DNA of 64,000 nucleotides from an uncultured Clostridia bacterium (GTDB lineage Bacteria > Bacillota > Clostridia > Oscillospirales > Acutalibacteraceae). Location: the NCBI GenBank assembly GCA_947170465.1, contig CAMVTS010000003.1, positions 1-64,000 on the forward strand. The letters are read 5' to 3'. Both the position numbers and the translations under genes were made by a program. Below the pieces are notes generated by a model, which was not told where the DNA came from, made no database searches, and saw nothing but the letters and a program-made list of their open reading frames with translations. Shown here one piece after another: positions 24,361 to 32,944 of this stretch (position 1 is the first letter of the stretch; every line of letters begins with the position of its first letter).

Positions 24361-25096
24361 TGCTTCCTCCTGTGGATGCCTTCATAATCTTGAGCCACGC
24401 GTCAAGCTCCCGACGGTCGCTGACGCCGTTGCGGTTGTAGTTGTTGATGTAAGCGACGGAATAACGCAGCAGCGTTGCCACCGCGCCAAGCTCCTCCTCG
24501 TTGTCGGCAAGAGAGCCGGTGATGATGCTCTGATCCAGCTCATTGACGTCCTTGTCGGTGTCCTCAATCAAGATGCAGCAGTTGATGATGTTGCGGATAT
24601 TGCGGCACATGCGGCGCTCACTCTGGTCGAGAATCTCAATGGTGTCCTCCAGATAAATCGCCTCGTTCGCCTGCAAAAGCGCCCTGTGGCGCGCCTGGTA
24701 GGTATCCATGCGGTCAAGCTGCTCAATGCAGCGGTCAACCAGCTGGCTGAGGTTGGGGTTGTTGCGCCGCAGCTGTTCGAGCCGCACCCTGGTTTTCTCG
24801 GGATTGAGGCTGTCGTGCGCGTAATCCGTAAAATTCTTTCTGTCCTTTTCGCGGTCGGATTCCAGCAAGCGCCGGTCGTTCTGCAGGCGGATTTTTCCGG
24901 CAACCGCCGGTATGGCGCCGCCGAGGAACGTTGCCGCGCCGACGCCGGCAATCACATAGGAGAGTACCGAGAGCATGTTCAGCGCCCTCACGCCGATAGC
25001 GACCATCATGGCTGAGGTCGCGAAATGCGTCGCCGCTACGCCGGCAAGTCCGATGACAGCCAGCGCCGCGCCGATGATTCTGAGCGCTTTTAACAT
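24347..25096 (-). CDS. Membrane-anchored helical protein of the TelA operon
   Basis: 249 residues. Two hydrophobic segments near the N-terminus (about 5-25 and 40-68) are followed by a long charged, alpha-helical cytoplasmic part. Position next to a telA gene recalls XpaC-type proteins, but sequence similarity is not evident, so the family stays open. GAGGAGG lies 8 nt before the ATG. The 3' end overlaps the vWA gene and the 5' end is 27 bp from telA. Confidence 0.75.
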   Translation of the reverse strand: MLKALRIIGAALAVIGLAGVAATHFATSAMMVAIGVRALNMLSVLSYVIAGVGAATFLGGAIPAVAGKIRLQNDRRLLESDREKDRKNFTDYAHDSLNPEKTRVRLEQLRRNNPNLSQLVDRCIEQLDRMDTYQARHRALLQANEAIYLEDTIEILDQSERRMCRNIRNIINCCILIEDTDKDVNELDQSIITGSLADNEEELGAVATLLRYSVAYINNYNRNGVSDRRELDAWLKIMKASTGGSNEKN

Positions 25097-25123
25097 GATT
25101 TTGCACCTCCTCTGCTGTGATTT

Positions 25124-26263
25124 TTACTGTCCGTTCGCGGCGGACAGAATGCCCTGCACCAGCTCGCGCTCGGAATTGGCAATGACAGCGACAGCCGCTT
25201 TGCGGTCCTGCGCGCCCTTCTGCTCAATCGCGATGTAGTCGAGCACCGCGCCGGTGATTTCCTTATTGACGTAATCAATGGTTTCAATGTCGATAATGCT
25301 GCGCTGTGAAGCCTTGGCGGATTCGACCACGCCGGTGTGGAACTGCGCCGCCTGCTCACGGAGCATACGGTTTGTCAGATCGTCCACCGCGTTCGCGGCG
25401 TTCGCCGCCTGCAGGTTGTTCTGAATCGCGATTGCCATGGCGATTTTCTTGCGCCAGAGCGGCATGGTGTTGACAATACTGCTCTGCAGCTTAATCACCA
25501 TATCCTCGTCGTTGTGCTGCAGCATTTTAATCTGCGGCGCCGATTGCAGACAGCTTGTCCGCGTCAGGCGCAGGTTGTGAATCTGCTTTTCAAACTGGTC
25601 GAGCGTCTTGGCAAAGTTGTCCGCAATCATCGCGTCCTCCGGCAGTCCGGTTTCCTGCGCTCTGCGGTACAGCTCCTGCAGCTCGCCGGTTCTGGCGCGC
25701 TCCAGCGCGATTTCCGCCGCCTGAATATACATGGTCAGCGCCTTGAAGGTTTCCCAGTTCTCCTCATAGAGCGCTTCGAGCATGGCGATATCCTTCTGCA
25801 AGCCGAGCTTGTGACCTTCGAGCTGCTTTTCGATACGCTCCAAGGTCTTTTCGACGCTCTCGTTGCGCGCCTGAATACTCTTGGCGGAGACTCTCAGCTT
25901 TTTGAGCAGTCCGGACAAAAATCCGCCATGATCCTTTCCGCCTTCCATGCCGTCCATGGCGACGACCATCTGCACCAGCAGGTCGCTGACCTCGCCGGTG
26001 TTCTTGGTTTTGACGTCCTGCAGAGTCTTGGTCGCGATTGCCGCGCTCTGCTTCTGCACCGTCGCGCCGTAATTGGTGACGATTTCGGGCTTGTGCAAAT
26101 CAATGCGTGCCGCGAACGCCTCTACCTGTTCTCTCTCCTCCGGAGAAAGCTGTTCTACCTGGCTGAGCACCTGCTCCGCCGTAACGACAGGCTTATCGGA
26201 TTGGGGCGCTGCCGGAGCCTCGGGGGCGTCGGCGCCGTCAAGTACTAATTTGATTTCAGACAT
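25124..26263 (-). CDS. TelA-family (toxic anion resistance) protein
   Basis: The 379-residue protein has the long, mostly helical TelA fold (PF05816 pattern): an N-terminal acidic, Ala/Pro-rich part, then LSPEEREQVEAFAARIDL, ..IVTNYGATVQKQSAAIA and the characteristic ..KMLQHNDEDMVIKLQSSIVN..PLWRKKIAMAI segment. TelA proteins are cytoplasmic and linked to resistance to tellurite, cell-wall antibiotics and envelope stress, with unclear biochemistry. It is the first gene of the three-gene operon here. Confidence 0.88.
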   Translation of the reverse strand: MSEIKLVLDGADAPEAPAAPQSDKPVVTAEQVLSQVEQLSPEEREQVEAFAARIDLHKPEIVTNYGATVQKQSAAIATKTLQDVKTKNTGEVSDLLVQMVVAMDGMEGGKDHGGFLSGLLKKLRVSAKSIQARNESVEKTLERIEKQLEGHKLGLQKDIAMLEALYEENWETFKALTMYIQAAEIALERARTGELQELYRRAQETGLPEDAMIADNFAKTLDQFEKQIHNLRLTRTSCLQSAPQIKMLQHNDEDMVIKLQSSIVNTMPLWRKKIAMAIAIQNNLQAANAANAVDDLTNRMLREQAAQFHTGVVESAKASQRSIIDIETIDYVNKEITGAVLDYIAIEQKGAQDRKAAVAVIANSERELVQGILSAANGQ

Positions 26264-26346
26264 AGGAAACCCTTCTTTCTGTTTTTGTTTTCAATGTATA
26301 TAACATCAATGCCCCGTCTTTTTTCGGGGACTTCGTTAAATTTTTA

Positions 26347-27750
26347 TCATGCTCTGAAAAATTCCAGGAACGCGCGGTACGCCATATAGACGTCGGTCTT
26401 GGAGACAATCTCAAACGGCGCGTGCATGGAAAGCACCGGCACACCGAGGTCGATGACGTCAACGTTCATGTTGGCGACGTACTTGGCAATCGTACCGCCG
26501 CCGCCGAGGTCAACCCTGCCCAGCTCGCCAATCTGCCAGAGGATATGGTTCTTCTCCAGCAGGGAACGCACCTTGCCCATGAACTCTGCGGAAGCGTCGG
26601 AGGTGTCGTACTTGCCGCCGTGACCGGTGTACTTGGAAATGACCACGCCGTTGTTGATATAGCAGCTGTTTTTCGCCTCAAACGCGGAAGCGTAGGTCGG
26701 GTCGAACGCCGCGTTGACGTCAGCGGACAGACAGGTGCTCTGCGAAATCGCGCGGTAGCCCTCTACACCGTCCTGCTTGGCGAGGTCGTAGATAAAGTAT
26801 CTGAGGAAGTCGCTCTGCATGCCGGTGTTGCCGTCGCTGCCGATTTCCTCCTTGTCGGTGAGGTAGGTAATGCAGGTCTGCTCAGGGGTTTCCACGTCAA
26901 GCGCCGCCATCAGCGCCGGATAGGCGCAAACCTTGTCGTCGTGGCCGTAGCCGCCAATCATGCTGCGGTCAAAGCCGATATCCTTCGCCTTGAAGGAAGG
27001 CACCAGGCACAGCTCAGCGGAGAGAAAATCGCTCTCGGTCATGCCGTATTTGTCGCGGAGAATCGCCATGACATTGAGCTTGACAAGCTCCTTATCGTCC
27101 TCCGCCTCCGGATAGGGACGGGAGCCGACCAGTACGTTCAAGTCCTCGCCGGTGAACGCCTTCGCCATGGGCTTTGTCACCTGCTCCTGTGCCAGATGCG
27201 GCAGCAGGTCGGTCACGCAGAAGCAGCTCTCGTCGGGCTGGTCGCCCCAGCTGATTTCGACAACGGTGCCGTCGAGCTTGACGACCACGCCGTGCAGGGT
27301 CAGTGGAATGGCTGTCCACTGGTATTTTTTCAGACCGCCGTAGTAGTGGGTCTTGAAGAGCGCCAGACCGTTTGCCTCGTACAAAGGACAGGGCTTGAGG
27401 TCAATGCGCGGTGAGTCAATATGCGCAATCGCCAGACGGGAGCCGGTTCTCACGCCGTTTTTGCCGATAACCGCCAGGGCAATCGCCTTGCCGCGGTTGA
27501 CGTAATACACCTTGTCGCCGGGCTGATAGCAAGCCTCGGGGTCAAAGGGAATGAAGCCGCGCTCCTCCGCCATCTGACGGGCGGTAGCGACTGCCTCGCG
27601 CTCTACCGGAGACGCGTCCAGGAAAATCTTGTAGCCCTCGCAGAAATTATCCGCCGCGGAGATTTCCTCTGCGGAAAGCGTCTTGATTCCTTTTTCCTCC
27701 ATCATCAGCTCCTCACGAAGAAGAGCGGTCTTTGTTTTTTCTTCTGCCAT
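26347..27750 (-). CDS. M18-family aminopeptidase
   Basis: 467 residues, the usual length for M18 dinuclear-zinc aminopeptidases. Ligand regions are visible: IAHIDSPRID (His), GGYGHDDKVCAYPAL (Asp), TDKEEIGSDGNTG (catalytic Glu pair) and MHAPFEIVSK near the C-terminus (His). It releases N-terminal, often acidic, residues from peptides in the cytoplasm. It stands alone between the TelA operon and the transglycosylase gene. Confidence 0.93.
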   Translation of the reverse strand: MAEEKTKTALLREELMMEEKGIKTLSAEEISAADNFCEGYKIFLDASPVEREAVATARQMAEERGFIPFDPEACYQPGDKVYYVNRGKAIALAVIGKNGVRTGSRLAIAHIDSPRIDLKPCPLYEANGLALFKTHYYGGLKKYQWTAIPLTLHGVVVKLDGTVVEISWGDQPDESCFCVTDLLPHLAQEQVTKPMAKAFTGEDLNVLVGSRPYPEAEDDKELVKLNVMAILRDKYGMTESDFLSAELCLVPSFKAKDIGFDRSMIGGYGHDDKVCAYPALMAALDVETPEQTCITYLTDKEEIGSDGNTGMQSDFLRYFIYDLAKQDGVEGYRAISQSTCLSADVNAAFDPTYASAFEAKNSCYINNGVVISKYTGHGGKYDTSDASAEFMGKVRSLLEKNHILWQIGELGRVDLGGGGTIAKYVANMNVDVIDLGVPVLSMHAPFEIVSKTDVYMAYRAFLEFFRA

Positions 27751-27829
27751 AAATCATCTGTCCTTTCGCTTTGCAAATAATAAAACAAAATATCAACTTG
27801 AACCCGCAACAGCGCTGTCCAACTGATAA

Positions 27830-28462
27830 CTAATAATACAACTTGATGTACTGCTCCTTGGCGTCCTCCACCTTGTCAACATAGTCGCTGGTTTCAGGAT
27901 AAGGAATGACGGTCAGGGTTTTTCCGTCGGGACTGTATTCGGGATTTTCCAGCCATTCGCCGACCACAAAGCCGGCGTTATAGGCGGCAACGGCGGCTTG
28001 CTCGATGCCGTAGTAATCATAGAAATAGCGCAGCAGATAGCTGCCGTAGTCAATACAGACCGCCGGATTGAGCAGGTCGTCGCGGGTGTATTTGCCGGTT
28101 TCGCCGCGCTGATCCATGAGCCAGTCGAAGGTTTCGGGCATGACCTGCATGATGCCCATCGCGCCTACGCCGGATTGGGCTTCGGGATTGAAGCCGCTCT
28201 CGGTGCGGATAACGGCGTAAATCAGCGCCGGCTGCAAATTGTAATCACGCGCCGCCTTGTCGACGTATTCGCTGTACTTGCGCGGATAGCTGAGCTTTTT
28301 CAGCTCGTCGGCGGTGTTGCGGTGGAACAGCAGTACAAATATCACGGCTGCCACGGCAATTCCGGCGATAATGACTGTCCAGATCAGGACGTTTCTGCGC
28401 GTCTTTTTGCGCTCCGCCTTTTTGACGCTGCGGCTCTGGTAGCGACGGTAGTTGTCCGCCAT
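27830..28462 (-). CDS. Membrane-anchored lytic transglycosylase (SLT domain)
   Basis: 210 residues with one N-terminal membrane anchor (about 27-47) after a basic leader, then a soluble-lytic-transglycosylase domain: catalytic Glu in AVIRTESGFNPEAQS, then GAMGIMQVMPET and VAAYNAG. It cleaves peptidoglycan strands outside the membrane. The ATG at 28462 overlaps the coaE stop (TGATGG); the ORF-track GTG one codon earlier is also possible. It is the last gene of the DUF951-prfA-Sua5-coaE operon. Confidence 0.92.
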   Translation of the reverse strand: MADNYRRYQSRSVKKAERKKTRRNVLIWTVIIAGIAVAAVIFVLLFHRNTADELKKLSYPRKYSEYVDKAARDYNLQPALIYAVIRTESGFNPEAQSGVGAMGIMQVMPETFDWLMDQRGETGKYTRDDLLNPAVCIDYGSYLLRYFYDYYGIEQAAVAAYNAGFVVGEWLENPEYSPDGKTLTVIPYPETSDYVDKVEDAKEQYIKLYY

Positions 28463-29061
28463 CACATCACCTCGGTTGTTATCGTATGAATCAGGTCGTC
28501 CAGCCGCGCGTATAGCTGCGGCAAGTCGGCGTTGTTTTCTATCAGGTAATCCGTGTGTTCACGGAAAAAGCGCTCGTCCAGCTGCGCGTTCATGCGCTCT
28601 CGCGCCTGTTCTGCGGTGATATTGTCGCGTTTGAGAATCCGGTCGAGGCGGATTTCCTCGGGAGCCGTCACGCTGACGATACAGTCGCACAGCACGTCCA
28701 TGCTGCTCTCAAAGAGCTGCGGCGCGTCGAGAACAACCATACCCCTGACGGTTTTGAGAAGCCGCAGGGTTTCGGCTATCACAAAGGGATGGACGATTTT
28801 GCCGAGGAGCGCGGTGTTTTCGGGTGAGGAAAAGGCGCGTTTCGCGAGCACCGGACGGTCAAGACTGCCGTCTGCTTTCAGAATATCCTCGCCGAAGCAA
28901 GCCGCGACGGCTTTCAGGCAGACAGGGCTTTCGCGGTAGACGTCCGCGACCATTTTGTCGGCGTTGAGGACGGTGAAGCCGCGCTGCGCAAGATAATCCG
29001 CGACGGCGCTTTTGCCGGCGCCGGTCTGTCCGGTCAGTCCCACCAGTCGATAGCTACGCAA
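28462..29061 (-). CDS. coaE: Dephospho-CoA kinase
   Basis: About 199 residues with P-loop GLTGQTGAGKSAVADYL near the N-terminus and the family segments VLNADKMV and VVLDAPQLFES. It phosphorylates dephospho-CoA, the last step of CoA synthesis. The ORF track starts at TTG 29067, but GAGG then sits only 3 nt away; TTG 29061 has a better spacing (9 nt). The gene overlaps both neighbours, showing tight coupling. Confidence 0.93.
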   Translation of the reverse strand: MRSYRLVGLTGQTGAGKSAVADYLAQRGFTVLNADKMVADVYRESPVCLKAVAACFGEDILKADGSLDRPVLAKRAFSSPENTALLGKIVHPFVIAETLRLLKTVRGMVVLDAPQLFESSMDVLCDCIVSVTAPEEIRLDRILKRDNITAEQARERMNAQLDERFFREHTDYLIENNADLPQLYARLDDLIHTITTEVM

Positions 29062-30085
29062 GGTCAATCACCTCAAATCCTGCCGCGCGAATCAGGCGGT
29101 TGTAGACCGCCAAGCCCACGCCGCCGGTCTGCGGCAGGCGTGAATAGACGGTGAGCACGCCGCCGTAGCCGTCCACACGGCGCAGACAGTCAAAGAGCGC
29201 GTGCGCCTGCGCGTCATAGTCGCCGCGTTTGCCGAGAGAGAGCGTCTTGACGCCCCTGAGCAGCGGCAAATCCTCGTCGCAGCAGAGAGCGGCGACACCC
29301 ACGCCGGCGTTTTGGTTGACAAAGCGCACAAACTCGTCGTCGGTGCATTTCAGCAAAATCACATTCGCCTTTGGCGCGTAATGCTTGTATTTCATGCCGG
29401 GACTGGCGGCTTTTTCGCCTTCCTTCAATTGGTGCAGCACCGCGTCGTCCACGTCAACGCCGCCGAGCGCGTCGCTGAGCTGTTCCACGGTCACGCCGCC
29501 CGGCCGCAGTACGCGCGGCACCTTGGGAACCAAGGTAATAACGGTGCTTTCCACGCCGACCTCACAGCTGCCACCGTCGAGAACGGCTTCAATTCTGCCG
29601 TCCATGTCGTTCATAACGTGCTGCGCCGTCGTCGGGCTGGGTGAGCCGGAGAGATTGGCGGAAGGCGCTGCCAGCGGCGTTCCGGCTGACCGGATAATCG
29701 CCTGCGCCACCGGGTGGCTCGGAAACCGGACGGCAACCGTGTCCAGTCCGGCGGAAACCTCGTCGGGAATCGCCGCGCCCTTTTTCATAATCATGGTGAG
29801 CGGTCCCGGCCAGAATCGCTTGGCGAGCACATAGGCGATGTCGGGAATCTCGCGGACAAGGCGGAAGCGGCTGATGTCCTCAAAGGACGCGACGTGAACA
29901 ATCAGCGGATTGTCCATCGGTCTGCCCTTGGCTTCAAAAATCCGCGCGACTGCCTTGCCGTTGAGCGCGTCCGCCGCGAGTCCGTAGACCGTCTCGGTGG
30001 GAATTGCCACCAGACCGCCCTTCGCAAGAATCGCGCCGGCGGTTTCGATATCCGGCTGCGTATTTTTCAAAAATTGCGTCTGCAT
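29054..30085 (-). CDS. L-threonylcarbamoyladenylate synthase (Sua5 type)
   Basis: 343 residues. The N-terminal YrdC/TsaC domain is clear (KGGLVAIPTETVYGLAADAL, KGRPMDNPLIVH, SANLSGSPSPT) and the extra C-terminal Sua5 domain follows (from about residue 210, SPGMKYKHYAP). It makes threonylcarbamoyl-AMP for the t6A modification of tRNAs. It lies 8 bp after prfA and overlaps coaE by 8 bp. Confidence 0.94.
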   Translation of the reverse strand: MQTQFLKNTQPDIETAGAILAKGGLVAIPTETVYGLAADALNGKAVARIFEAKGRPMDNPLIVHVASFEDISRFRLVREIPDIAYVLAKRFWPGPLTMIMKKGAAIPDEVSAGLDTVAVRFPSHPVAQAIIRSAGTPLAAPSANLSGSPSPTTAQHVMNDMDGRIEAVLDGGSCEVGVESTVITLVPKVPRVLRPGGVTVEQLSDALGGVDVDDAVLHQLKEGEKAASPGMKYKHYAPKANVILLKCTDDEFVRFVNQNAGVGVAALCCDEDLPLLRGVKTLSLGKRGDYDAQAHALFDCLRRVDGYGGVLTVYSRLPQTGGVGLAVYNRLIRAAGFEVIDLA

Positions 30086-30093
30086 GATTTGCC

Positions 30094-31170
30094 TCAGCTT
30101 TCCATGCTTTCCTTGAGCTTTTCGGCGCGGTCAGCGGTAATCAGCGCGTCAATCACCTCGTCGAGATTGCCGTTGAGAATGTCCTCCAGCTTGTAGAGCG
30201 TCAGACCAATCCGGTGGTCGGTCAGTCTGCCCTGCGGATAGTTATAGGTACGGATACGCTCGCTGCGGTCGCCGGTGCCGACCTGGGATTTGCGGTCGGC
30301 GGCGATTTCGCTCGCCTGCTTATCCTGCTTTTCTTTGAGAAGGCGGCTCTTGAGCACCTTGAGCGCCTTGTCCTTGTTCTTGTACTGGCTGCGCTCGTCC
30401 TGACATTCCACCACCGTGCCGGTCGGAATGTGCGTAATGCGAATCGCGGAGCTGGTCTTGTTGATATGCTGACCGCCTGCGCCGCTGGAACGGAAGGTGT
30501 CGATTTTCAAATCCTTCGGGTCAATTTCGAGCTCCACGTCCTCCGCCTCGGGAAGCACCGCGACGGTGGTGGTAGAGGTGTGGACGCGTCCCTGGCTCTC
30601 GGTCTCGGGTACGCGCTGGACGCGGTGCACGCCGCTCTCGTATTTGAAACGGGAGTACGCGCCCTCTCCCTCAATCATGAAGGAGATTTCCTTGTAGCCG
30701 CCCAGCTCGGTTTCGTTCATGTTGACGACCTCCACGTGGTAGCCGCGCTTTTCGGCGTACATGGTGTACATGCGATAGAGCACCGCGCTGAACAGGGCGC
30801 TTTCCTCGCCGCCTGCGCCGCCGCGGATTTCCACGATGACGTTGCGGTCGTCGTTGGGATCCTTGGGCAAGAGAAGAATTTTAAGCTGCTCGCTGAGCGT
30901 TTCGAGCGTTTCCTTCGCTTCGTCCAGCTCCATCTGCGCCAGCTCGCGCAGCTCCGGCTCGGTGCTGCCGTCGCCGAGGATTTCGAGGCTTTCCTGCTCG
31001 GTCTGCTGCGCCGTCTTATACGCGCGGTAGGTCAGGACAATTTCCTCGATGGACTTGATTTCCTTCATGATTTTCCGGTATTCCTCAGGATTTGCCGCCA
31101 CGTCCGGCTCATACAGCCGCCGGTTCAGCTCGGAATAGCGTTTATCAAAAATCTCAATTCGTTCAAACAT
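30094..31170 (-). CDS. prfA: Peptide chain release factor 1
   Basis: A full-length 358-residue RF1. The catalytic GGQ is in [15 protein letters not shown] and the stop-codon recognition region precedes it (the PxT region, here within [20 protein letters not shown]). It ends translation at UAA and UAG. A GGAG site precedes ATG. The start overlaps the DUF951 gene by 8 bp. Confidence 0.97.
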   Translation of the reverse strand: MFERIEIFDKRYSELNRRLYEPDVAANPEEYRKIMKEIKSIEEIVLTYRAYKTAQQTEQESLEILGDGSTEPELRELAQMELDEAKETLETLSEQLKILLLPKDPNDDRNVIVEIRGGAGGEESALFSAVLYRMYTMYAEKRGYHVEVVNMNETELGGYKEISFMIEGEGAYSRFKYESGVHRVQRVPETESQGRVHTSTTTVAVLPEAEDVELEIDPKDLKIDTFRSSGAGGQHINKTSSAIRITHIPTGTVVECQDERSQYKNKDKALKVLKSRLLKEKQDKQASEIAADRKSQVGTGDRSERIRTYNYPQGRLTDHRIGLTLYKLEDILNGNLDEVIDALITADRAEKLKESMES

Positions 31171-31351
31171 GGCTGTCTCCTATGACCCTTCTGATGTTTT
31201 TCTCGAGCTTTTTGCGCGGCGCCATGACCTCTCTGCCGCAGGTCTCGCAGCGGATTTTGAAATCCATGCCAACGCGCAGCAGCGTAAAGACATTGCCGCC
31301 GCAGGGATGCGATTTCTTCATCTCCAGGCGGTCGCCTGCATGAAGCTCCAT
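31163..31351 (-). CDS. DUF951-family small protein
   Basis: 62 residues from [13 protein letters not shown], chosen because GGAGGTG lies 7 nt upstream; the ORF-track start is 9 codons earlier. The family pattern is clear: [11 protein letters not shown]...[16 protein letters not shown], with a Cys-Gly and a CxxCG pair that may bind zinc. Function is unknown; it is a common first gene upstream of translation genes in Firmicutes. It heads this five-gene operon. Confidence 0.88.
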   Translation of the reverse strand: MELHAGDRLEMKKSHPCGGNVFTLLRVGMDFKIRCETCGREVMAPRKKLEKNIRRVIGDSHV

Positions 31352-31381
31352 GAAAAACACCTCCGCATACTTTTTCAATTT

Positions 31382-31410
31382 ATTATACTACACTTCCCTC
31401 ATTTTATCAA
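31382..31410 (-). promoter_or_regulatory. Promoter of the DUF951-prfA-Sua5-coaE operon
   Basis: Minus strand TTGATA, 17 nt, TATAAT, about 30 bp before the DUF951 start. Confidence 0.7.
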
Positions 31411-31420
31411 GACCAAGTGA

Positions 31421-31449
31421 TTGACACCGCACAAAAAATACGGTATACT
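31421..31449 (+). promoter_or_regulatory. glf promoter
   Basis: TTGACA (31421-31426), 17 nt, TATACT (31444-31449), about 50 bp before the glf start and back to back with the minus-strand promoter. Confidence 0.75.
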
Positions 31450-31497
31450 GGAATGTGCAATTCTCACAAAACAATAAATGTCAAGAGGTTAAATCAT

Positions 31498-32619
31498 ATG
31501 AAATACGATTACCTGATTGTCGGGGCAGGACTGTTCGGCGCGGTATTCGCGCAGCAGGCTGCCGCCAAGGGCAAGCGCGTGCTTGTCGCGGAAAAGCGGG
31601 AGCATATCGCCGGCAATATCTATACCGAGAGCATAGAGGGCGTGAACGTGCACCGCTACGGCGCGCATATCTTCCACACCAACGACAAGCGCGTGTGGCA
31701 GTATATCACGCGTTTTGCGGACTTCAACCGCTACACCAACGCGCCTGTCGCCAACTACAAGGGTGAGCTGTATTCCCTGCCTTTCAACATGTACACCTTC
31801 AACAAGATGTGGGGCGTTATCACGCCGGAGGAAGCGCAGGCGAAAATTGAGGAACAGAAAGCCGCCTCCGGCATTACGGAACCGAAAAACTTAGAGGAAC
31901 AGGCGATTTCGCTGGTTGGCAGGGATATCTACGAAAAGCTCGTCAAGGGCTACACCGAAAAGCAGTGGGGACGTCCGTGCGCGGAGCTGCCGGCGTTCAT
32001 CATCAGGCGGCTGCCGGTGCGCCTGACCTTTGACAACAACTATTTCAACGCGCTGTACCAAGGGATTCCCATTGGCGGCTACACCAAAATGGTTGAGCGT
32101 ATGCTGGAAGGCGCGGACGTGCTGCTCAATACCGATTATCTTGAAGCCAAGGAAAGGCTGGACAGCTGCGCTGATAAGGTGATTTACACCGGCGCGATTG
32201 ACGCGTATTTCGGCTATCAGCTCGGTCATTTGCAGTACCGCTCCGTGCGTTTTGAGACGGAGGTGCTCGACAAACCGAATTTTCAGGGCAACGCCGTGGT
32301 GAATTACACTGACAGGGAAACGCCGTTCACCAGAATCATTGAGCACAAGTGGTTTGAGTTCGGCAAGGACGAAAACGGCAGGGATTTGCCCAAAACCGTC
32401 ATCAGCCGCGAGTTCAGCTCCGAATGGCAGCCCGGCGGCGAGCCGTATTATCCGGTCAACAACGCAGAAAACACGGCGCTGTACCGGCGATACAAGGCGC
32501 TCGCCGACAAGGACGGCAAGGTGCTGTTCGGCGGACGGCTGGGAGAATACCAATACTACGATATGGACGTGACAATTGCCGCCGCGCTGGATTTGGCGGA
32601 ACGAATTGTCAGTGACTAA
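31498..32619 (+). CDS. glf: UDP-galactopyranose mutase
   Basis: 373 residues from MKYDYLIVGAGLFG, placed after the promoter with an AAGAGG ribosome site; the ORF-track start at 31417 is upstream of the promoter. The FAD-binding Rossmann motif GAGLFGAVFA, the NIYTE..VHRYGAHIFHT segment and the GYTEKQWGRP loop are typical. It interconverts UDP-galactopyranose and UDP-galactofuranose, a donor for galactofuranose-containing polysaccharides, and could serve the capsule locus at 40-54 kb. Confidence 0.96.
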   Translation: MKYDYLIVGAGLFGAVFAQQAAAKGKRVLVAEKREHIAGNIYTESIEGVNVHRYGAHIFHTNDKRVWQYITRFADFNRYTNAPVANYKGELYSLPFNMYTFNKMWGVITPEEAQAKIEEQKAASGITEPKNLEEQAISLVGRDIYEKLVKGYTEKQWGRPCAELPAFIIRRLPVRLTFDNNYFNALYQGIPIGGYTKMVERMLEGADVLLNTDYLEAKERLDSCADKVIYTGAIDAYFGYQLGHLQYRSVRFETEVLDKPNFQGNAVVNYTDRETPFTRIIEHKWFEFGKDENGRDLPKTVISREFSSEWQPGGEPYYPVNNAENTALYRRYKALADKDGKVLFGGRLGEYQYYDMDVTIAAALDLAERIVSD

Positions 32620-32635
32620 TAGTATCAGCGCAAAA

Positions 32636-32910
32636 CGGCTGCCGGAAATCCGGACAGCCGTTAGTTTGTCGAAAAACTATATTTGCAAAAAATAGAATGG
32701 CAAAATATTTGGTTCTGACGTAGGGGCGGACCCATGTGTCCGCCCGAGCTGCGTTTTCCTATCTAACCATATCTGCCGTGGAAACGTACGGTTTCCTATC
32801 CCGGGCGCACACGCGGGTGCGCCCCTACGATTTTGTCATACTTTATCCTGTAAAAACAACATTTAGACTTTTTATACAGTCTGTCGGCTGCCCGGAAATC
32901 CGGACAGCCG
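32636..32910 (+). repeat. Hairpin-flanked repeat element, copy 2
   Basis: The 224-bp body (32661-32884) is nearly identical to copy 1 over the central part. It is bracketed by hairpins CGGCTGCCGG-AAAT-CCGGACAGCCG (32636-32660) and a 1-nt longer version (32885-32910); only the second has the terminator TTTTTT. This hairpin sequence is unrelated to those around copies 1 and 3. It fills the 325-bp space between glf and carB. Confidence 0.85.
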
Positions 32911-32944
32911 TTTTTTAGTATATTGATTTGTCCATTGCAGGCAC

